A stretch of DNA of 64,000 bases from Pseudoalteromonas sp. G4 (lineage in GTDB: Bacteria; Pseudomonadota; Gammaproteobacteria; Enterobacterales; Alteromonadaceae): positions 62,001 to 126,000 of the forward strand of contig NZ_JAPEHW010000001.1 of NCBI RefSeq assembly GCF_028875915.1, read 5' to 3'. Positions within the stretch are counted from its first letter, which is position 1. Every line of letters starts with the position of its first letter. Of the stretch, positions 27,586-35,436 are shown in pieces. Under the pieces are notes generated by a model. It was not told the origin of the DNA and searched no databases. It saw nothing but the letters and a program-made list of their open reading frames with translations. The translations under genes were made by a program, and so were the position numbers.

Positions 27586-28380
27586 ATGAAATGGACGCAT
27601 ATACTTATCAGTTGCTTATTTATATCTAAGGCTGCCTTTGCTGGCAGCCAGCAACATAACAAACAGACGTTTCCAGCTGAAGATGTAAGTGCTTTTGCAA
27701 AACAAGTTGAGCATTATGCAGCAGGTAAAGGGGCTCGTGCTTTTATTATTGCAAGAATAGGCCAAGATAAAAAAACGTTACCAAAAGGAGTTAATTTTAC
27801 CCATTCAGCGTTAGCCATTTATTCTGAAATAGCGCTTGATAATGGCGAAACAGCAAAAGGGTATGCGATTTATAATCTTTATCAAAATGAAAAAAATAAA
27901 AACAAAAGCAGCTTAGTTACTGACTACCCTGTGGATTTTTTCTGGGGTGTGCCAGAACTTACTGCAGGCATCATAATTCCAAATAGTGATTTGCAAACGC
28001 GTTTAATAGAAGCTGTTATCAATGGGGATAATGTAAAATTACATAATGAAAATTACTCTTTGATATCAAACCCTTATACAACGAAATACCAAAATTGTAA
28101 TGAGCATTTATTAGATGTGATCAATTCAGCGATTTATCAAACTACTGATAAGCAGCTATTAAAAGCCAGTACTAAAGCCTATTTTAAGCCACAGCAGATT
28201 AAAATAAGCCGAGCCAAATTAGCAATGGGTGATTTATTTATGGCAGGTATTTCGACTGATGATCATGGCAGTAAAGTGTATACCACGACATTTAGCAGTA
28301 TTGCCCGTTATTTATCATTTTATGACCTGGCGAGTGACGCGATAACAATTAGTTATAATCAACAAGCACAGAAAATGTAA
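27586..28380 (+). CDS. DUF2145 family exported protein
   Basis: 264 residues with a signal peptide (cleavage after KAAFA). The pattern ARAFIIARIGQDKKTLPKG, NFTHSALAIYSEI, GYAIYNLYQNE and later NPYTTKYQNCNEHLLDVINSAIY matches DUF2145. The conserved His (THSALA), Asn-Cys (QNCNEHLLD) and the layout resemble NlpC/P60-like or other papain-fold proteins; that is a structural guess. Periplasmic. Operon with the preceding small exported protein, and likely under the divergent XRE regulator. Confidence 0.75.
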   Translation: MKWTHILISCLFISKAAFAGSQQHNKQTFPAEDVSAFAKQVEHYAAGKGARAFIIARIGQDKKTLPKGVNFTHSALAIYSEIALDNGETAKGYAIYNLYQNEKNKNKSSLVTDYPVDFFWGVPELTAGIIIPNSDLQTRLIEAVINGDNVKLHNENYSLISNPYTTKYQNCNEHLLDVINSAIYQTTDKQLLKASTKAYFKPQQIKISRAKLAMGDLFMAGISTDDHGSKVYTTTFSSIARYLSFYDLASDAITISYNQQAQKM

Positions 28381-28495
28381 ACAAAGATTTTAACTCTGTA
28401 TACCTATAGGGCTTTAAAATATTGAGAACTGAATTTTGTAATCGGGGTTTACAGTAAAGTTAAAATTCAGATTCTGATTAGAAGAAGAGACTTTT

Positions 28496-28527
28496 CAATT
28501 GATGTGATTTGTTCATCACATCAATTG
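28496..28527. terminator. Perfect 13-bp hairpin between convergent genes
   Basis: CAATTGATGTGAT and its exact complement flank a 6-base loop (TTGTTC). No proper T-run follows on either strand, so it is not a textbook intrinsic terminator. The spacing (8 between TGTGA and TCACA) is wrong for a CRP site. It most likely marks or protects 3' ends. Confidence 0.45.
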
Positions 28528-28541
28528 AGATTTGAATAAAA

Positions 28542-28772
28542 TTATTTTTTGCTTACAGCATTAAGTTGTTTATAAATATAGAAGACCAAAGCTGCGTTAG
28601 GAATGCCGAAAGCCACAATTAGTTTAACTAAAAAGGCTAGTTGTGGCACTTGAGCATACATAAAACCAATTACAAAAAATGAAATTGCTACTGTAAAAAT
28701 AGTGAGAATCACTGAAAGTCGTAAATTAAACAGTTCATCTTGGGCTTTCAGTATTTGCATTACATTAGACAT
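28542..28772 (-). CDS. Small two-helix membrane protein
   Basis: About 76 residues from the ATG at 28772 (AAGGA six bases upstream; the longer frame to 28787 has no such site). Two hydrophobic helices (about residues 20-40 and 45-66) with a short cytoplasmic N-terminus and a basic C-terminus. No family recognised. Located between the DUF2145 operon and glrR on the minus strand, 119 bp after... the glrR stop side, with no sign of co-transcription. Confidence 0.65.
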   Translation of the reverse strand: MSNVMQILKAQDELFNLRLSVILTIFTVAISFFVIGFMYAQVPQLAFLVKLIVAFGIPNAALVFYIYKQLNAVSKK

Positions 28773-28890
28773 TGTTATCCTTAACATTATTTAGGTTAGA
28801 TTATCCATAAAAAACCATATTAATTACTATCAAATAAAATATCAATAATTTAACGCCAAAATTAAATCTGCTAAACCGTTTAGAGCTGCA

Positions 28891-30225
28891 CTATTCATTA
28901 TTTATTTCGTGCTTTTTCATTAGCTTATAAAAATCTGAACGATTGCGTTGTGCAAGTTTTGCAGCTTCTGACACATTTCCGCCTGACAGTGCTAACACCT
29001 TTCGAATGTAGTCATACTCGAACTGACGTTTGGCCTCGTTTAAGCCAACAAACGCATTATGTGTTTCATTTGAGTCGGGCAGGGCTTTTGCAACTACGTC
29101 TTCGGTTATGATTTTGCCAGCGCTAATGGCAATACAATGCTCCACAATATTATGGAGCTGACGTACATTGCCGGGCCAATCATAACTTAATAAGCGTGTA
29201 ATACTTTGCGGATTAAATTGTTTATCATCATTGGTGAGTTTGTTTAAAAAACGCGTTGCTAACAATGGAATATCATCAAGGCGCTCTTTTAAACTTGGTA
29301 GGGTGATAGACACCACATTAAGGCGATAATATAAATCTTCACGAAATTGGTTATCTTTAACCGCTTGTACAATGTTTTTATGACTTGCTGAAACAACGCG
29401 AATATCAACGTCTTGCTCAAGTTGGCTGCCGACTGGGCGAACTTTCTTTTCTTGTAATACGCGAAGTAATTTTACCTGTAAATCGAGCGGCATATCACCA
29501 ATTTCATCTAAAAACAGGGTGCCGCCATTAGCTGCTTGGACAAGGCCTTGTTTATCACTGACTGCACCTGTAAACGCCCCTTTTGTATGACCAAAAAGTT
29601 CAGATTCTAGTAAATGCCCTGGCATAGCACCACAGTTTATTGCGATAAAAGGACCATTCGCTTGCTCACTGGCTAGGTGAATGGCTTTTGCTGCAACTTC
29701 TTTACCACTGCCACTTTGCCCTTGAATAAGAATGTTCACTTTACTGTTGGCAAGCGCTTTAATTTGTTGCACCAATTGATGCATTTTCTCGCTTTGATAT
29801 AACAAGCCATGGAAATTATTAGGCTCAACCCCCACTTGCTGTGTTACTTTACCTTCAAGCGTTTTTTCAATCACGTCCAACATTTGTTGGCTGTCGATTG
29901 GCTTGGTTAAAAAGCTAACAAAGCCTTGGTGCATTGCATCGACTGCATCTGGTATCGAGCCATGAGCAGTCATCATAATGACAGGTAAGCCAGTATAAAA
30001 TTTCTTAATTTCTTGATTAAGTGCAAATCCATCCATATTGGCCATTTTAAAATCAGTTATCACTAAATCTATGGCTGTTTGCTTTAATATCGCAAGCGCT
30101 TGGTTGCCATTTTCTGCAACAGTAACCTGATAACCATGGCTCTCTAAACGGATTGCTAACAGCTCTGCAAGTGCAGTGTCATCATCAACAAGTAACAAGC
30201 TGGCGGATAAAGCATGATTGTGCAT
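28891..30225 (-). CDS. glrR: GlrR/QseF-type sigma-54-dependent response regulator
   Basis: 444 residues: receiver domain (phospho-acceptor Asp58 in LVITDFKMANMDG, Lys in FLTKP), AAA+ sigma-54 interaction domain (Walker A GQSGSGKE, GAFTGA loop in KGAFTGAVSDK, Walker B-like GGTLFLDEIGD) and a C-terminal Fis-type helix-turn-helix (SGGNVSEAAKLAQRNRSDFYKLMKKH). Phosphorylated by the partner kinase encoded upstream, it should activate sigma-54 promoters. The order glrK-yfhG-glrR equals that of enterobacteria, which supports the name. The probable target is the EF-hand cassette beyond glrK. Confidence 0.9.
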   Translation of the reverse strand: MHNHALSASLLLVDDDTALAELLAIRLESHGYQVTVAENGNQALAILKQTAIDLVITDFKMANMDGFALNQEIKKFYTGLPVIMMTAHGSIPDAVDAMHQGFVSFLTKPIDSQQMLDVIEKTLEGKVTQQVGVEPNNFHGLLYQSEKMHQLVQQIKALANSKVNILIQGQSGSGKEVAAKAIHLASEQANGPFIAINCGAMPGHLLESELFGHTKGAFTGAVSDKQGLVQAANGGTLFLDEIGDMPLDLQVKLLRVLQEKKVRPVGSQLEQDVDIRVVSASHKNIVQAVKDNQFREDLYYRLNVVSITLPSLKERLDDIPLLATRFLNKLTNDDKQFNPQSITRLLSYDWPGNVRQLHNIVEHCIAISAGKIITEDVVAKALPDSNETHNAFVGLNEAKRQFEYDYIRKVLALSGGNVSEAAKLAQRNRSDFYKLMKKHEINNE

Positions 30226-30234
30226 AATATTCCT

Positions 30235-30711
30235 TTAAAGAGAGCTTTCTAGGCGCTGTTTTTCAATATCAACTAATTTTTGTTTTAATTCAATTAGTTG
30301 TTTTTGCAATTCTAAAAGTTGTTGTTCGTGTTTTTGTGCTTTTGAATCAGAATAAAAATTGGTGATTTTTTGTTTGCGTAAATTCTCGGTATGCCATGTT
30401 AAAGATGCAAACCAAATTTGATAGTCGCTAGGCCAAATCGCTTGATTTTCAATATCACTAATAAGTTTCAGCTGTTTATTAGTTGAGTCAGTTTCACAAT
30501 AGTCACGAATAAACTGCGCAATTTCTGCATTTTCGATAACAGCTGAAGGTTGGTTATTTTCGCACACACTTAAGAATGCTTGCATCACTTGTGTGATAGG
30601 CTGATGCGTAAGTTGCTTTGTCTCAATTGGCTTCTCTACGGGCTCTTCGGTTAGTGAGCAGGCTGAGATAAGCGCGATAAAACTAATTAATAATGTATTT
30701 TTAATGATCAT
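30235..30711 (-). CDS. qseG: YfhG/QseG-type lipoprotein
   Basis: About 159 residues from the ATG at 30711, which overlaps the glrK stop as ATGA. This start gives a lipoprotein signal with lipobox ISAC (MIIKNTLLISFIALISAC); a longer frame to 30765 reads through the kinase end. The C-terminal third is a coiled coil (KAQKHEQQLLELQKQLIELK). Position between the kinase and the response regulator is that of YfhG (QseG), an outer-membrane lipoprotein that contacts GlrK and modulates it. Confidence 0.8.
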   Translation of the reverse strand: MIIKNTLLISFIALISACSLTEEPVEKPIETKQLTHQPITQVMQAFLSVCENNQPSAVIENAEIAQFIRDYCETDSTNKQLKLISDIENQAIWPSDYQIWFASLTWHTENLRKQKITNFYSDSKAQKHEQQLLELQKQLIELKQKLVDIEKQRLESSL

Positions 30712-32063
30712 AATTGTCGCGGAAAAGTGATTAATATACTTGCGCCAGCTGTGTTTTCTAGCCATTTAACATCGCCTTTTAACTGCTTAACGCACTCAGA
30801 AACAATCGCTAAACCAAGGCCTGAACCCTGATTGTTTTGACTGTGTTCGCTTTGATAAAACGGTTGAAATAATAAATGTGCTTCATCATGTTGTATGCCA
30901 GCACCATCGTCTGTCACGTTAAGCTCAATGGTATTGTTATTTTGCTTAATGTAAACATTAACGGTACTGCTTGCATGTATTAATGCATTACTTACTAACT
31001 GAGTAAGGATTAATTTGCAGGGCAAATAGGGCACCTTGCAATTAGCAGTGATATGCCAATATAAACTAACATTACTTCTTTCTATGGTATCACTTAAATG
31101 ACGATTAATTTCTTCTTCAAGAGTAGATAACTGAGTTAGTTGCTGTAAGCCATCAGGGTGGCTCGCTGCACTGTAGTTTAAAAGATCATCAATCATGCGT
31201 GCCAATTTCTCTACTGACTGCTGCACAATAGTTAAAATACGGCTTTGCTTTTCGGTTACATCACCAAGTAACCTGCTATTTAATAAGCTACTGCCTTCAT
31301 TTATGGAGGCAAGTGGGGTTTTTAGTTCGTGGGTCACATGCCGCAAAAATGTTTCTTTTTGTTGTTGCACGCGTTTAAGTTCTAACCTTAACCAATCAAG
31401 CCTTCTACCTAACTGTTTTAGTTCGTGGCTACCAGATAGTTGCACCGGTGTATCAAGTTGGCCTCGGCCTACCTCAGAAACCACTGTCTCAACCTGATCT
31501 AATTGACGGCATATTCTAAAAATTAAAAACGAACTAATAATCACAAGCACTGGTAGTAAAATAATTAAGCCAATTAAAAACTCAGTTTGTAAGTCTTTAA
31601 ACTGTGCGTTCTTTTTTGCTAATCGGTTATCAAGGGTTCGGTCAAATAGATCATCAAATTGTTTTAATTGAGCCACTAGATTTGCAAATTCGTCGACGCT
31701 TTCGACATCAATTTTTATGGTTTGTTGCCATTTTGCAACAAAATCACTGCTCTGCAGTTTTATTTTTAAAATTTCGATGCGTTTTTGTGTGTTCTGCCAT
31801 TTCTGATCGATCGATTCTTGTAACTGATCGCTTTCTAACAATTGATTGTTTTTGAGTGCTTTTTCAATCCCACTTACATCGCTTTTTATATAATTATAAT
31901 CAAGTATAAGTTGTTGATTCTCATCATATATTAAAAGGGTTTCTTGTTGGTGGTAAGAGATGCTTTGCGCATACCAAAGGGTTAAAAAAACAATCGGTAA
32001 TACCCCCACCAGCATGGCTACTAGCGCTTGTTTTTGTAAAGACTGAGAAAAAAATTGTTTCAC
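30708..32063 (-). CDS. glrK: GlrK/QseE-type sensor histidine kinase
   Basis: 451 residues. Two membrane helices (about 13-31 and 163-185) flank a periplasmic helical sensor. A HAMP region comes next (about 185-235), then HisKA (phospho-acceptor in RHVTHELKTPLASINEGSSLL, about residue 240) and HATPase_c (N box NALIHAS, G1 DDGAGI, G2 GSGLGLAIV). In enterobacteria GlrK phosphorylates GlrR in response to envelope conditions. Start of a three-gene operon with 4-base overlap to yfhG and a 9-base gap to glrR. The gap before it is shared with the divergent EF-hand cassette. Confidence 0.9.
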   Translation of the reverse strand: MKQFFSQSLQKQALVAMLVGVLPIVFLTLWYAQSISYHQQETLLIYDENQQLILDYNYIKSDVSGIEKALKNNQLLESDQLQESIDQKWQNTQKRIEILKIKLQSSDFVAKWQQTIKIDVESVDEFANLVAQLKQFDDLFDRTLDNRLAKKNAQFKDLQTEFLIGLIILLPVLVIISSFLIFRICRQLDQVETVVSEVGRGQLDTPVQLSGSHELKQLGRRLDWLRLELKRVQQQKETFLRHVTHELKTPLASINEGSSLLNSRLLGDVTEKQSRILTIVQQSVEKLARMIDDLLNYSAASHPDGLQQLTQLSTLEEEINRHLSDTIERSNVSLYWHITANCKVPYLPCKLILTQLVSNALIHASSTVNVYIKQNNNTIELNVTDDGAGIQHDEAHLLFQPFYQSEHSQNNQGSGLGLAIVSECVKQLKGDVKWLENTAGASILITFPRQL

Positions 32064-32134
32064 TAAAAAAACCTTATTAAATGGTTACCAAATGAACATA
32101 ACTTGATACATAAATCACACCTTACTGATTGTAT

Positions 32135-32152
32135 TGTTGCAAATTGGCAACA
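32135..32152. promoter_or_regulatory. Upstream activator palindrome, copy 1 (probable GlrR site)
   Basis: TGTTGC-N6-GCAACA, a perfect 18-bp dyad. Enterobacterial GlrR sites are TGTC-N10-GACA, also 18 bp. The second copy is centred 65 bp downstream. About 175 bp before the predicted start point of the EF-hand transcript. Confidence 0.7.
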
Positions 32153-32196
32153 TTTTAACTTATTGATTTTTATGTGTTTAATTTATCAATAATTAG

Positions 32197-32220
32197 ATGT
32201 GTTGCTATTTGGCAACACAT
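32197..32220. promoter_or_regulatory. Upstream activator palindrome, copy 2 (probable GlrR site)
   Basis: ATGTGTTGC-N6-GCAACACAT, perfect 9-base arms; its core is identical to copy 1. Centre about 110 bp before the predicted sigma-54 start point, a usual distance for enhancer-binding proteins. Confidence 0.7.
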
Positions 32221-32290
32221 TTTAAGCTGGTTTTTAGATGATTTCGCAAATTAAAAATGTAAAGCATTGTTTTTAATGCTTTTTTCAAAG

Positions 32291-32307
32291 TTGGCACCAA
32301 AGTTGGA
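32291..32307 (+). promoter_or_regulatory. Sigma-54 -24/-12 promoter of the EF-hand cassette
   Basis: TTGGCACC-AAAG-TTGGA matches the TGGCACR-N4-TTGCW consensus except that the -12 GC is GG. The GG (32293-32294) to G (32305) spacing is right. The start point should be near 32318, giving a leader of about 94 bases with a hairpin at 32348-32374 (GCTTAAC / GTTAAGC). Confidence 0.7.
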
Positions 32308-32411
32308 ATATCCTAGTTGTCAGTGCGAAAGCATAAAACGCTAACAAGCTTAACAAATGTATTTTGGGTTAAGCAAAAATTAATCGATTTCCAATTTAGG
32401 GGGAAATACCA

Positions 32412-32636
32412 ATGCAGATCAGAGCAATTGCATATGTAACAGCGGTTCTTGGTGCAGCAGCACTTAACACTCAAGCAAGCACTTTATTCAGTGAATTAGA
32501 CCTAAATAATGATGGCTATATCTCTGAAGTAGAAGCGGGTGTGAACAGCATTTTATCAGCAGCATTCGAAGAGCTAGACGTTAATGAAGACGCAAAGCTA
32601 AGTAAAGAAGAGTTTGCAGCCTTTAAAGGCGAATAA
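32412..32636 (+). CDS. Exported EF-hand protein 1
   Basis: 74 residues: signal peptide (about 1-22, cleavage near TQAS) and two EF-hand loops. The first, DLNNDGYISEVE, is canonical (D1, N3, D5, G6, I8, E12). The second, DVNEDAKLSKEE, has Ala for Gly at position 6 but keeps the other ligands. A mature protein of about 50 residues would bind up to two calcium ions in the periplasm or outside. AGGGGGAAA precedes the ATG. It is the first gene after the sigma-54 promoter. It differs most from the three that follow. Confidence 0.85.
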   Translation: MQIRAIAYVTAVLGAAALNTQASTLFSELDLNNDGYISEVEAGVNSILSAAFEELDVNEDAKLSKEEFAAFKGE

Positions 32637-32648
32637 ATTAAAACAATG

Positions 32649-32667
32649 GGGAAGTGCGCTACTTTCC
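32649..32667 (+). other. Short hairpin between EF-hand genes 1 and 2
   Basis: GGGAAGT-N5-ACTTTCC (7 bp, one G-T pair) with no T-run. A similar hairpin follows gene 2, so these are likely RNA processing or stability elements. Confidence 0.45.
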
Positions 32668-32710
32668 AATTTATTTGAATACCCAAAAGTAAAGATGAAA
32701 GGAAATTAAA

Positions 32711-32926
32711 ATGAAAAAATTAGTAATGTCAGTAATGGTAGTTGCAAGTTCATTTTCAGTAGTTGCAGCTGATGATTTCGCATCATTTGATGTTGATGGT
32801 AACGGTGCAATTAGCATTGAAGAAGCGGCTACAAACGAAGCACTTTCTGAGCAATTCAAATCTCTTGATACTGATGGCAATGGCGAGTTAAGCAAAGACG
32901 AGTTTGCCTCTTTTAAAGGCGAGTAA
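32711..32926 (+). CDS. Exported EF-hand protein 2
   Basis: 71 residues: signal peptide (MKKLVMSVMVVASSFSVVAA) and two canonical EF-hand loops, DVDGNGAISIEE and DTDGNGELSKDE. Near-duplicate of gene 3 in protein, ribosome-binding site and leader. AAAGGAAATTAAA precedes the ATG. Probably co-transcribed with genes 1 and 3. Confidence 0.88.
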   Translation: MKKLVMSVMVVASSFSVVAADDFASFDVDGNGAISIEEAATNEALSEQFKSLDTDGNGELSKDEFASFKGE

Positions 32927-32935
32927 TCGCCAATC

Positions 32936-32952
32936 GAAAGTTCGATACTTTC
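32936..32952 (+). other. Short hairpin between EF-hand genes 2 and 3
   Basis: GAAAGT-TCGAT-ACTTTC, no T-run. Counterpart of the 32649-32667 hairpin; it is duplicated along with the gene unit. Confidence 0.45.
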
Positions 32953-32996
32953 AAACCAGTTTAGATACCCAAAGTGAAGATGAAGGAAGTTAAAAA

Positions 32997-33212
32997 ATGA
33001 AAAAATTAGTTATGTCAGTATTTGTTATCGCAAGTTCATTCTCAGCTATTGCAGCAGACGACTTTGCAACATTAGATGTTGATAACAGCGGCACTATTAG
33101 CAAAGAAGAAGCGATGCAAAATGTATCTTTAGTTCACCAGTTTAAAGACTTAGATGCAGACAGTAATGGCGAATTAAGCAAGGAAGAATTTGCTAACTTT
33201 AAAGCGTCATAA
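32997..33212 (+). CDS. Exported EF-hand protein 3
   Basis: 71 residues: signal peptide (MKKLVMSVFVIASSFSAIAA) and two EF-hand loops, DVDNSGTISKEE and DADSNGELSKEE. It arose by tandem duplication with gene 2: the leader sequence ACCCAAA-GT-AAGATGAA-GGAA before each ATG is nearly the same. A strong terminator follows, so the main transcript probably ends here. Confidence 0.88.
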   Translation: MKKLVMSVFVIASSFSAIAADDFATLDVDNSGTISKEEAMQNVSLVHQFKDLDADSNGELSKEEFANFKAS

Positions 33213-33240
33213 CGTTTAAGGCTCTAGATATCCGTTTTAC

Positions 33241-33298
33241 AGTCGGGCTTACTTTACTCCTTGTCAATCAGTATGCCGAGTGAGTCCGACTTTTTTTA
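33241..33298 (+). terminator. Rho-independent terminator after EF-hand gene 3
   Basis: AGTCGGGCTTACT pairs with AGTGAGTCCGACT (13 bp with two G-T pairs) across a long loop, followed by seven T. Gene 4 lies beyond it and would need read-through or its own promoter. Confidence 0.8.
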
Positions 33299-33319
33299 AT
33301 TCAAAAAGTAGTATGTGAA

Positions 33320-33544
33320 ATGAAAAAGGCAGTTATTCTCGCTATATCAATGTATGTAATGTTATTTGTCACAGTAAAAGCCGTTGCAGATGAAGAGTTT
33401 GCTTTGTTCGATTCTGACAACAACGGCACCATTAGTTTAGAAGAAGCCAAAATTAATCACACACTACTTGAACAATTTACACATTTAGACCGTGATAATA
33501 ATGGTGAATTAAGCCCACAAGAATTTGCCAAATTCACAGGATAA
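33320..33544 (+). CDS. Exported EF-hand protein 4
   Basis: 74 residues: longer signal peptide (cleavage near AVADE) and two EF-hand loops, DSDNNGTISLEE and DRDNNGELSPQE, both canonical. Same plan as genes 2 and 3 but more diverged. It begins 22 bp after a strong terminator, with no good ribosome-binding site, so its expression is uncertain. Confidence 0.8.
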   Translation: MKKAVILAISMYVMLFVTVKAVADEEFALFDSDNNGTISLEEAKINHTLLEQFTHLDRDNNGELSPQEFAKFTG

Positions 33545-33700
33545 TCCCAAATCAACCCTCCCTAGTGCGGCCTGAACTATTTTTTGTTGGACATGAATAC
33601 TTTTACGGTCGCACTATTTATATCTTTGCCTGAAAAATATCTTTTCTTTTGATATGGCTTATATAAGCTGTTTATATCGTTAATTTTAATAACAAATACC

Positions 33701-34171
33701 ATGACGCCAGCAATTAAAGCGTTAGAAAAAGCCAAAGTTGGATTTTCTGTGCACCAGTACGAACACGACAGTAATGCACCATCGTACGGTTTGGAAGCAA
33801 GTGAAAAATTAGGTGTAGCTACAGATAAAGTATTTAAAACCTTAGTCACCAACCTTGATAGTGGCGATTTAGTGGTTGCGATTATTCCCGTCGATCAAAA
33901 ATTAAATCTAAAAGCTGTGGCGAAGGCGAGTAAAGCAAAAAAAGCAAAAATGGCTGATCCGATAGATGTAGAACGCGCTACAGGGTATGTTTTAGGTGGG
34001 GTGAGTCCTCTAGGCCAAAAAAAGCGCCTTAAAACCCTGCTTGATGAATCAGCTAAAGCGCAATCAACCATTTATATCAGTGCAGGTCGTCGCGGTCTTG
34101 AAGTTGAATTAAGTGCCACTGATCTTCTTAAAATCACTAATGGGCAATTTGCGCAGTTAAAAGCTGAGTAA
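33701..34171 (+). CDS. ybaK: Cys-tRNA(Pro)/Cys-tRNA(Cys) deacylase YbaK
   Basis: 156 residues, the usual length of the YbaK/EbsC single-domain trans-editing enzyme, which hydrolyses Cys mischarged on tRNA(Pro) in the cytoplasm. Recognised from FSVHQYEHD, EASEKLGVATDKVFKTLV, the catalytic Lys segment VDQKLNLKAVAKA, GYVLGGVSPLGQKKRLKT and YISAGRRGLEVELSATDL. Monocistronic, without a clear link to the EF-hand or phosphonate genes. Confidence 0.93.
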   Translation: MTPAIKALEKAKVGFSVHQYEHDSNAPSYGLEASEKLGVATDKVFKTLVTNLDSGDLVVAIIPVDQKLNLKAVAKASKAKKAKMADPIDVERATGYVLGGVSPLGQKKRLKTLLDESAKAQSTIYISAGRRGLEVELSATDLLKITNGQFAQLKAE

Positions 34172-34247
34172 GTTGACTACCAAAGCAATAACTACAAATA
34201 TTTGTCATTGAAGTTTCATAATTCCATACAATTTTTTGTGATTAAAT

Positions 34248-34267
34248 AATCTGGACTATACCAGATT
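34248..34267 (+). promoter_or_regulatory. Palindromic operator upstream of phnW
   Basis: AATCTGG-ACTATA-CCAGATT, perfect 7-base arms, 12 bp before the phnW start codon. The core TCTGGACTATACCA differs at only two positions from TCTGGTCTAGACCA before the TonB receptor gene. Its size and half-site spacing fit GntR/HutC regulators. It lies where it would block RNA polymerase or early elongation. Confidence 0.7.
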
Positions 34268-34279
34268 GGAAAAGATGAA

Positions 34280-35380
34280 ATGAATGAATACTTGTTATTG
34301 ACGCCGGGCCCACTCTCAACCAGTGAGACAGTTAAACAGGCAATGCTTAAAGATTGGTGTACCTGGGATGACGACTATAACATTGAGATTGTAGAGGCGA
34401 TCCGTGCAAAACTCACCGCACTTGCGAGTAACACTTACGATTATACCAGTGTATTAATGCAAGGTAGTGGCACTGCAAGCGTTGAATCAGCACTTGGCAG
34501 TTTAATTAAAAATACCGATAAACTGCTTATTATCAATAATGGCGCTTATGGTAAGCGCATCGCTGAAATAGCAAAGTACCTAAATATCAATGCAATAGTG
34601 CTTAATTTAAATGAGACTCAGCTGCCAGATATGGCAGAAGTTGAAGAGCAATTACAAGCGCAAAGTGATATTACTCATATTGCAATGGTGCACTGCGAAA
34701 CCACCACGGGCATGCTTAACCCGGTTGCAGAAATGGGCGCCCTTGCTAAAAAATACAATAAAACCTTTATATTAGATGCAATGAGCAGCTTTGGTGGTAT
34801 TGAGCTTGATATGGCTGAACTAAACATAGATGTGCTTATAAGCTCTGCTAATAAATGTATTCAAGGTGTACCGGGTTTTGGTTTTGTGATTGTTAAAAAG
34901 GCAATTATTGAAAAATGCCAAGGTATTGCACGTTCACTTAGCTTAGATTTGTACGCGCAGTGGAAAACCATGGAAGAACACAATGGTAAGTGGCGTTTCA
35001 CGTCACCGACTCATGTGGTAAGAGCTTTCCATCAAGCGCTTTTGGAACTAGAAGAGGAAGGTGGTGTAAAAGCCCGCTATAACCGCTACAAAACAAATCA
35101 ACAGCGTTTAGTTGATGGTATGCAAGCACTTGGTTTTACCACCTTGCTAGCGAAAGAGCTTCATTCGCCGATTATCACCTCGTTTTATTCACCAAAGAGT
35201 AATCAATATAACTTTGGCCTTTTTTACAGTGCGTTAAAAGAGCAAGGGTTTGTGATTTATCCAGGGAAAGTATCTGATGCCGATTGCTTTCGTATTGGCA
35301 ATATTGGCGAAATTTACCCAAATGATATTGACCAACTACTTAGCGCAATAGAGCGCAGTCGATTTTGGTTAGAAGCATAA
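34280..35380 (+). CDS. phnW: 2-aminoethylphosphonate--pyruvate transaminase
   Basis: 366 residues, typical length. Fold-type I PLP aminotransferase: [19 protein letters not shown] opening, PLP Asp166 in [10 protein letters not shown], and Schiff-base Lys192 in [16 protein letters not shown]. It converts AEP and pyruvate to phosphonoacetaldehyde and L-alanine; the aldehyde is the substrate of phnX encoded 4 kb away on the other strand. The palindrome at 34248-34267 suggests shared control with the TonB receptor gene. A bidirectional terminator follows. Confidence 0.94.
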   Translation: MNEYLLLTPGPLSTSETVKQAMLKDWCTWDDDYNIEIVEAIRAKLTALASNTYDYTSVLMQGSGTASVESALGSLIKNTDKLLIINNGAYGKRIAEIAKYLNINAIVLNLNETQLPDMAEVEEQLQAQSDITHIAMVHCETTTGMLNPVAEMGALAKKYNKTFILDAMSSFGGIELDMAELNIDVLISSANKCIQGVPGFGFVIVKKAIIEKCQGIARSLSLDLYAQWKTMEEHNGKWRFTSPTHVVRAFHQALLELEEEGGVKARYNRYKTNQQRLVDGMQALGFTTLLAKELHSPIITSFYSPKSNQYNFGLFYSALKEQGFVIYPGKVSDADCFRIGNIGEIYPNDIDQLLSAIERSRFWLEA

Positions 35381-35399
35381 AAAAATAGCTTCATTAGGT

Positions 35400-35431
35400 A
35401 AAAGGTAATAGCCAAACACTATTACCTTTTT
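35400..35431. terminator. Bidirectional Rho-independent terminator
   Basis: AAAAGGTAATAG-N7-CTATTACCTTTTT, between phnW and the convergent GGDEF gene. Confidence 0.88.
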
Positions 35432-35436
35432 GCTTG

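Noticed and set aside
28496-28527. CRP-like site (TGTGA...TCACA)
   Set aside because: Spacing between half-sites is 8, not 6, and it lies between two gene ends, not at a promoter.
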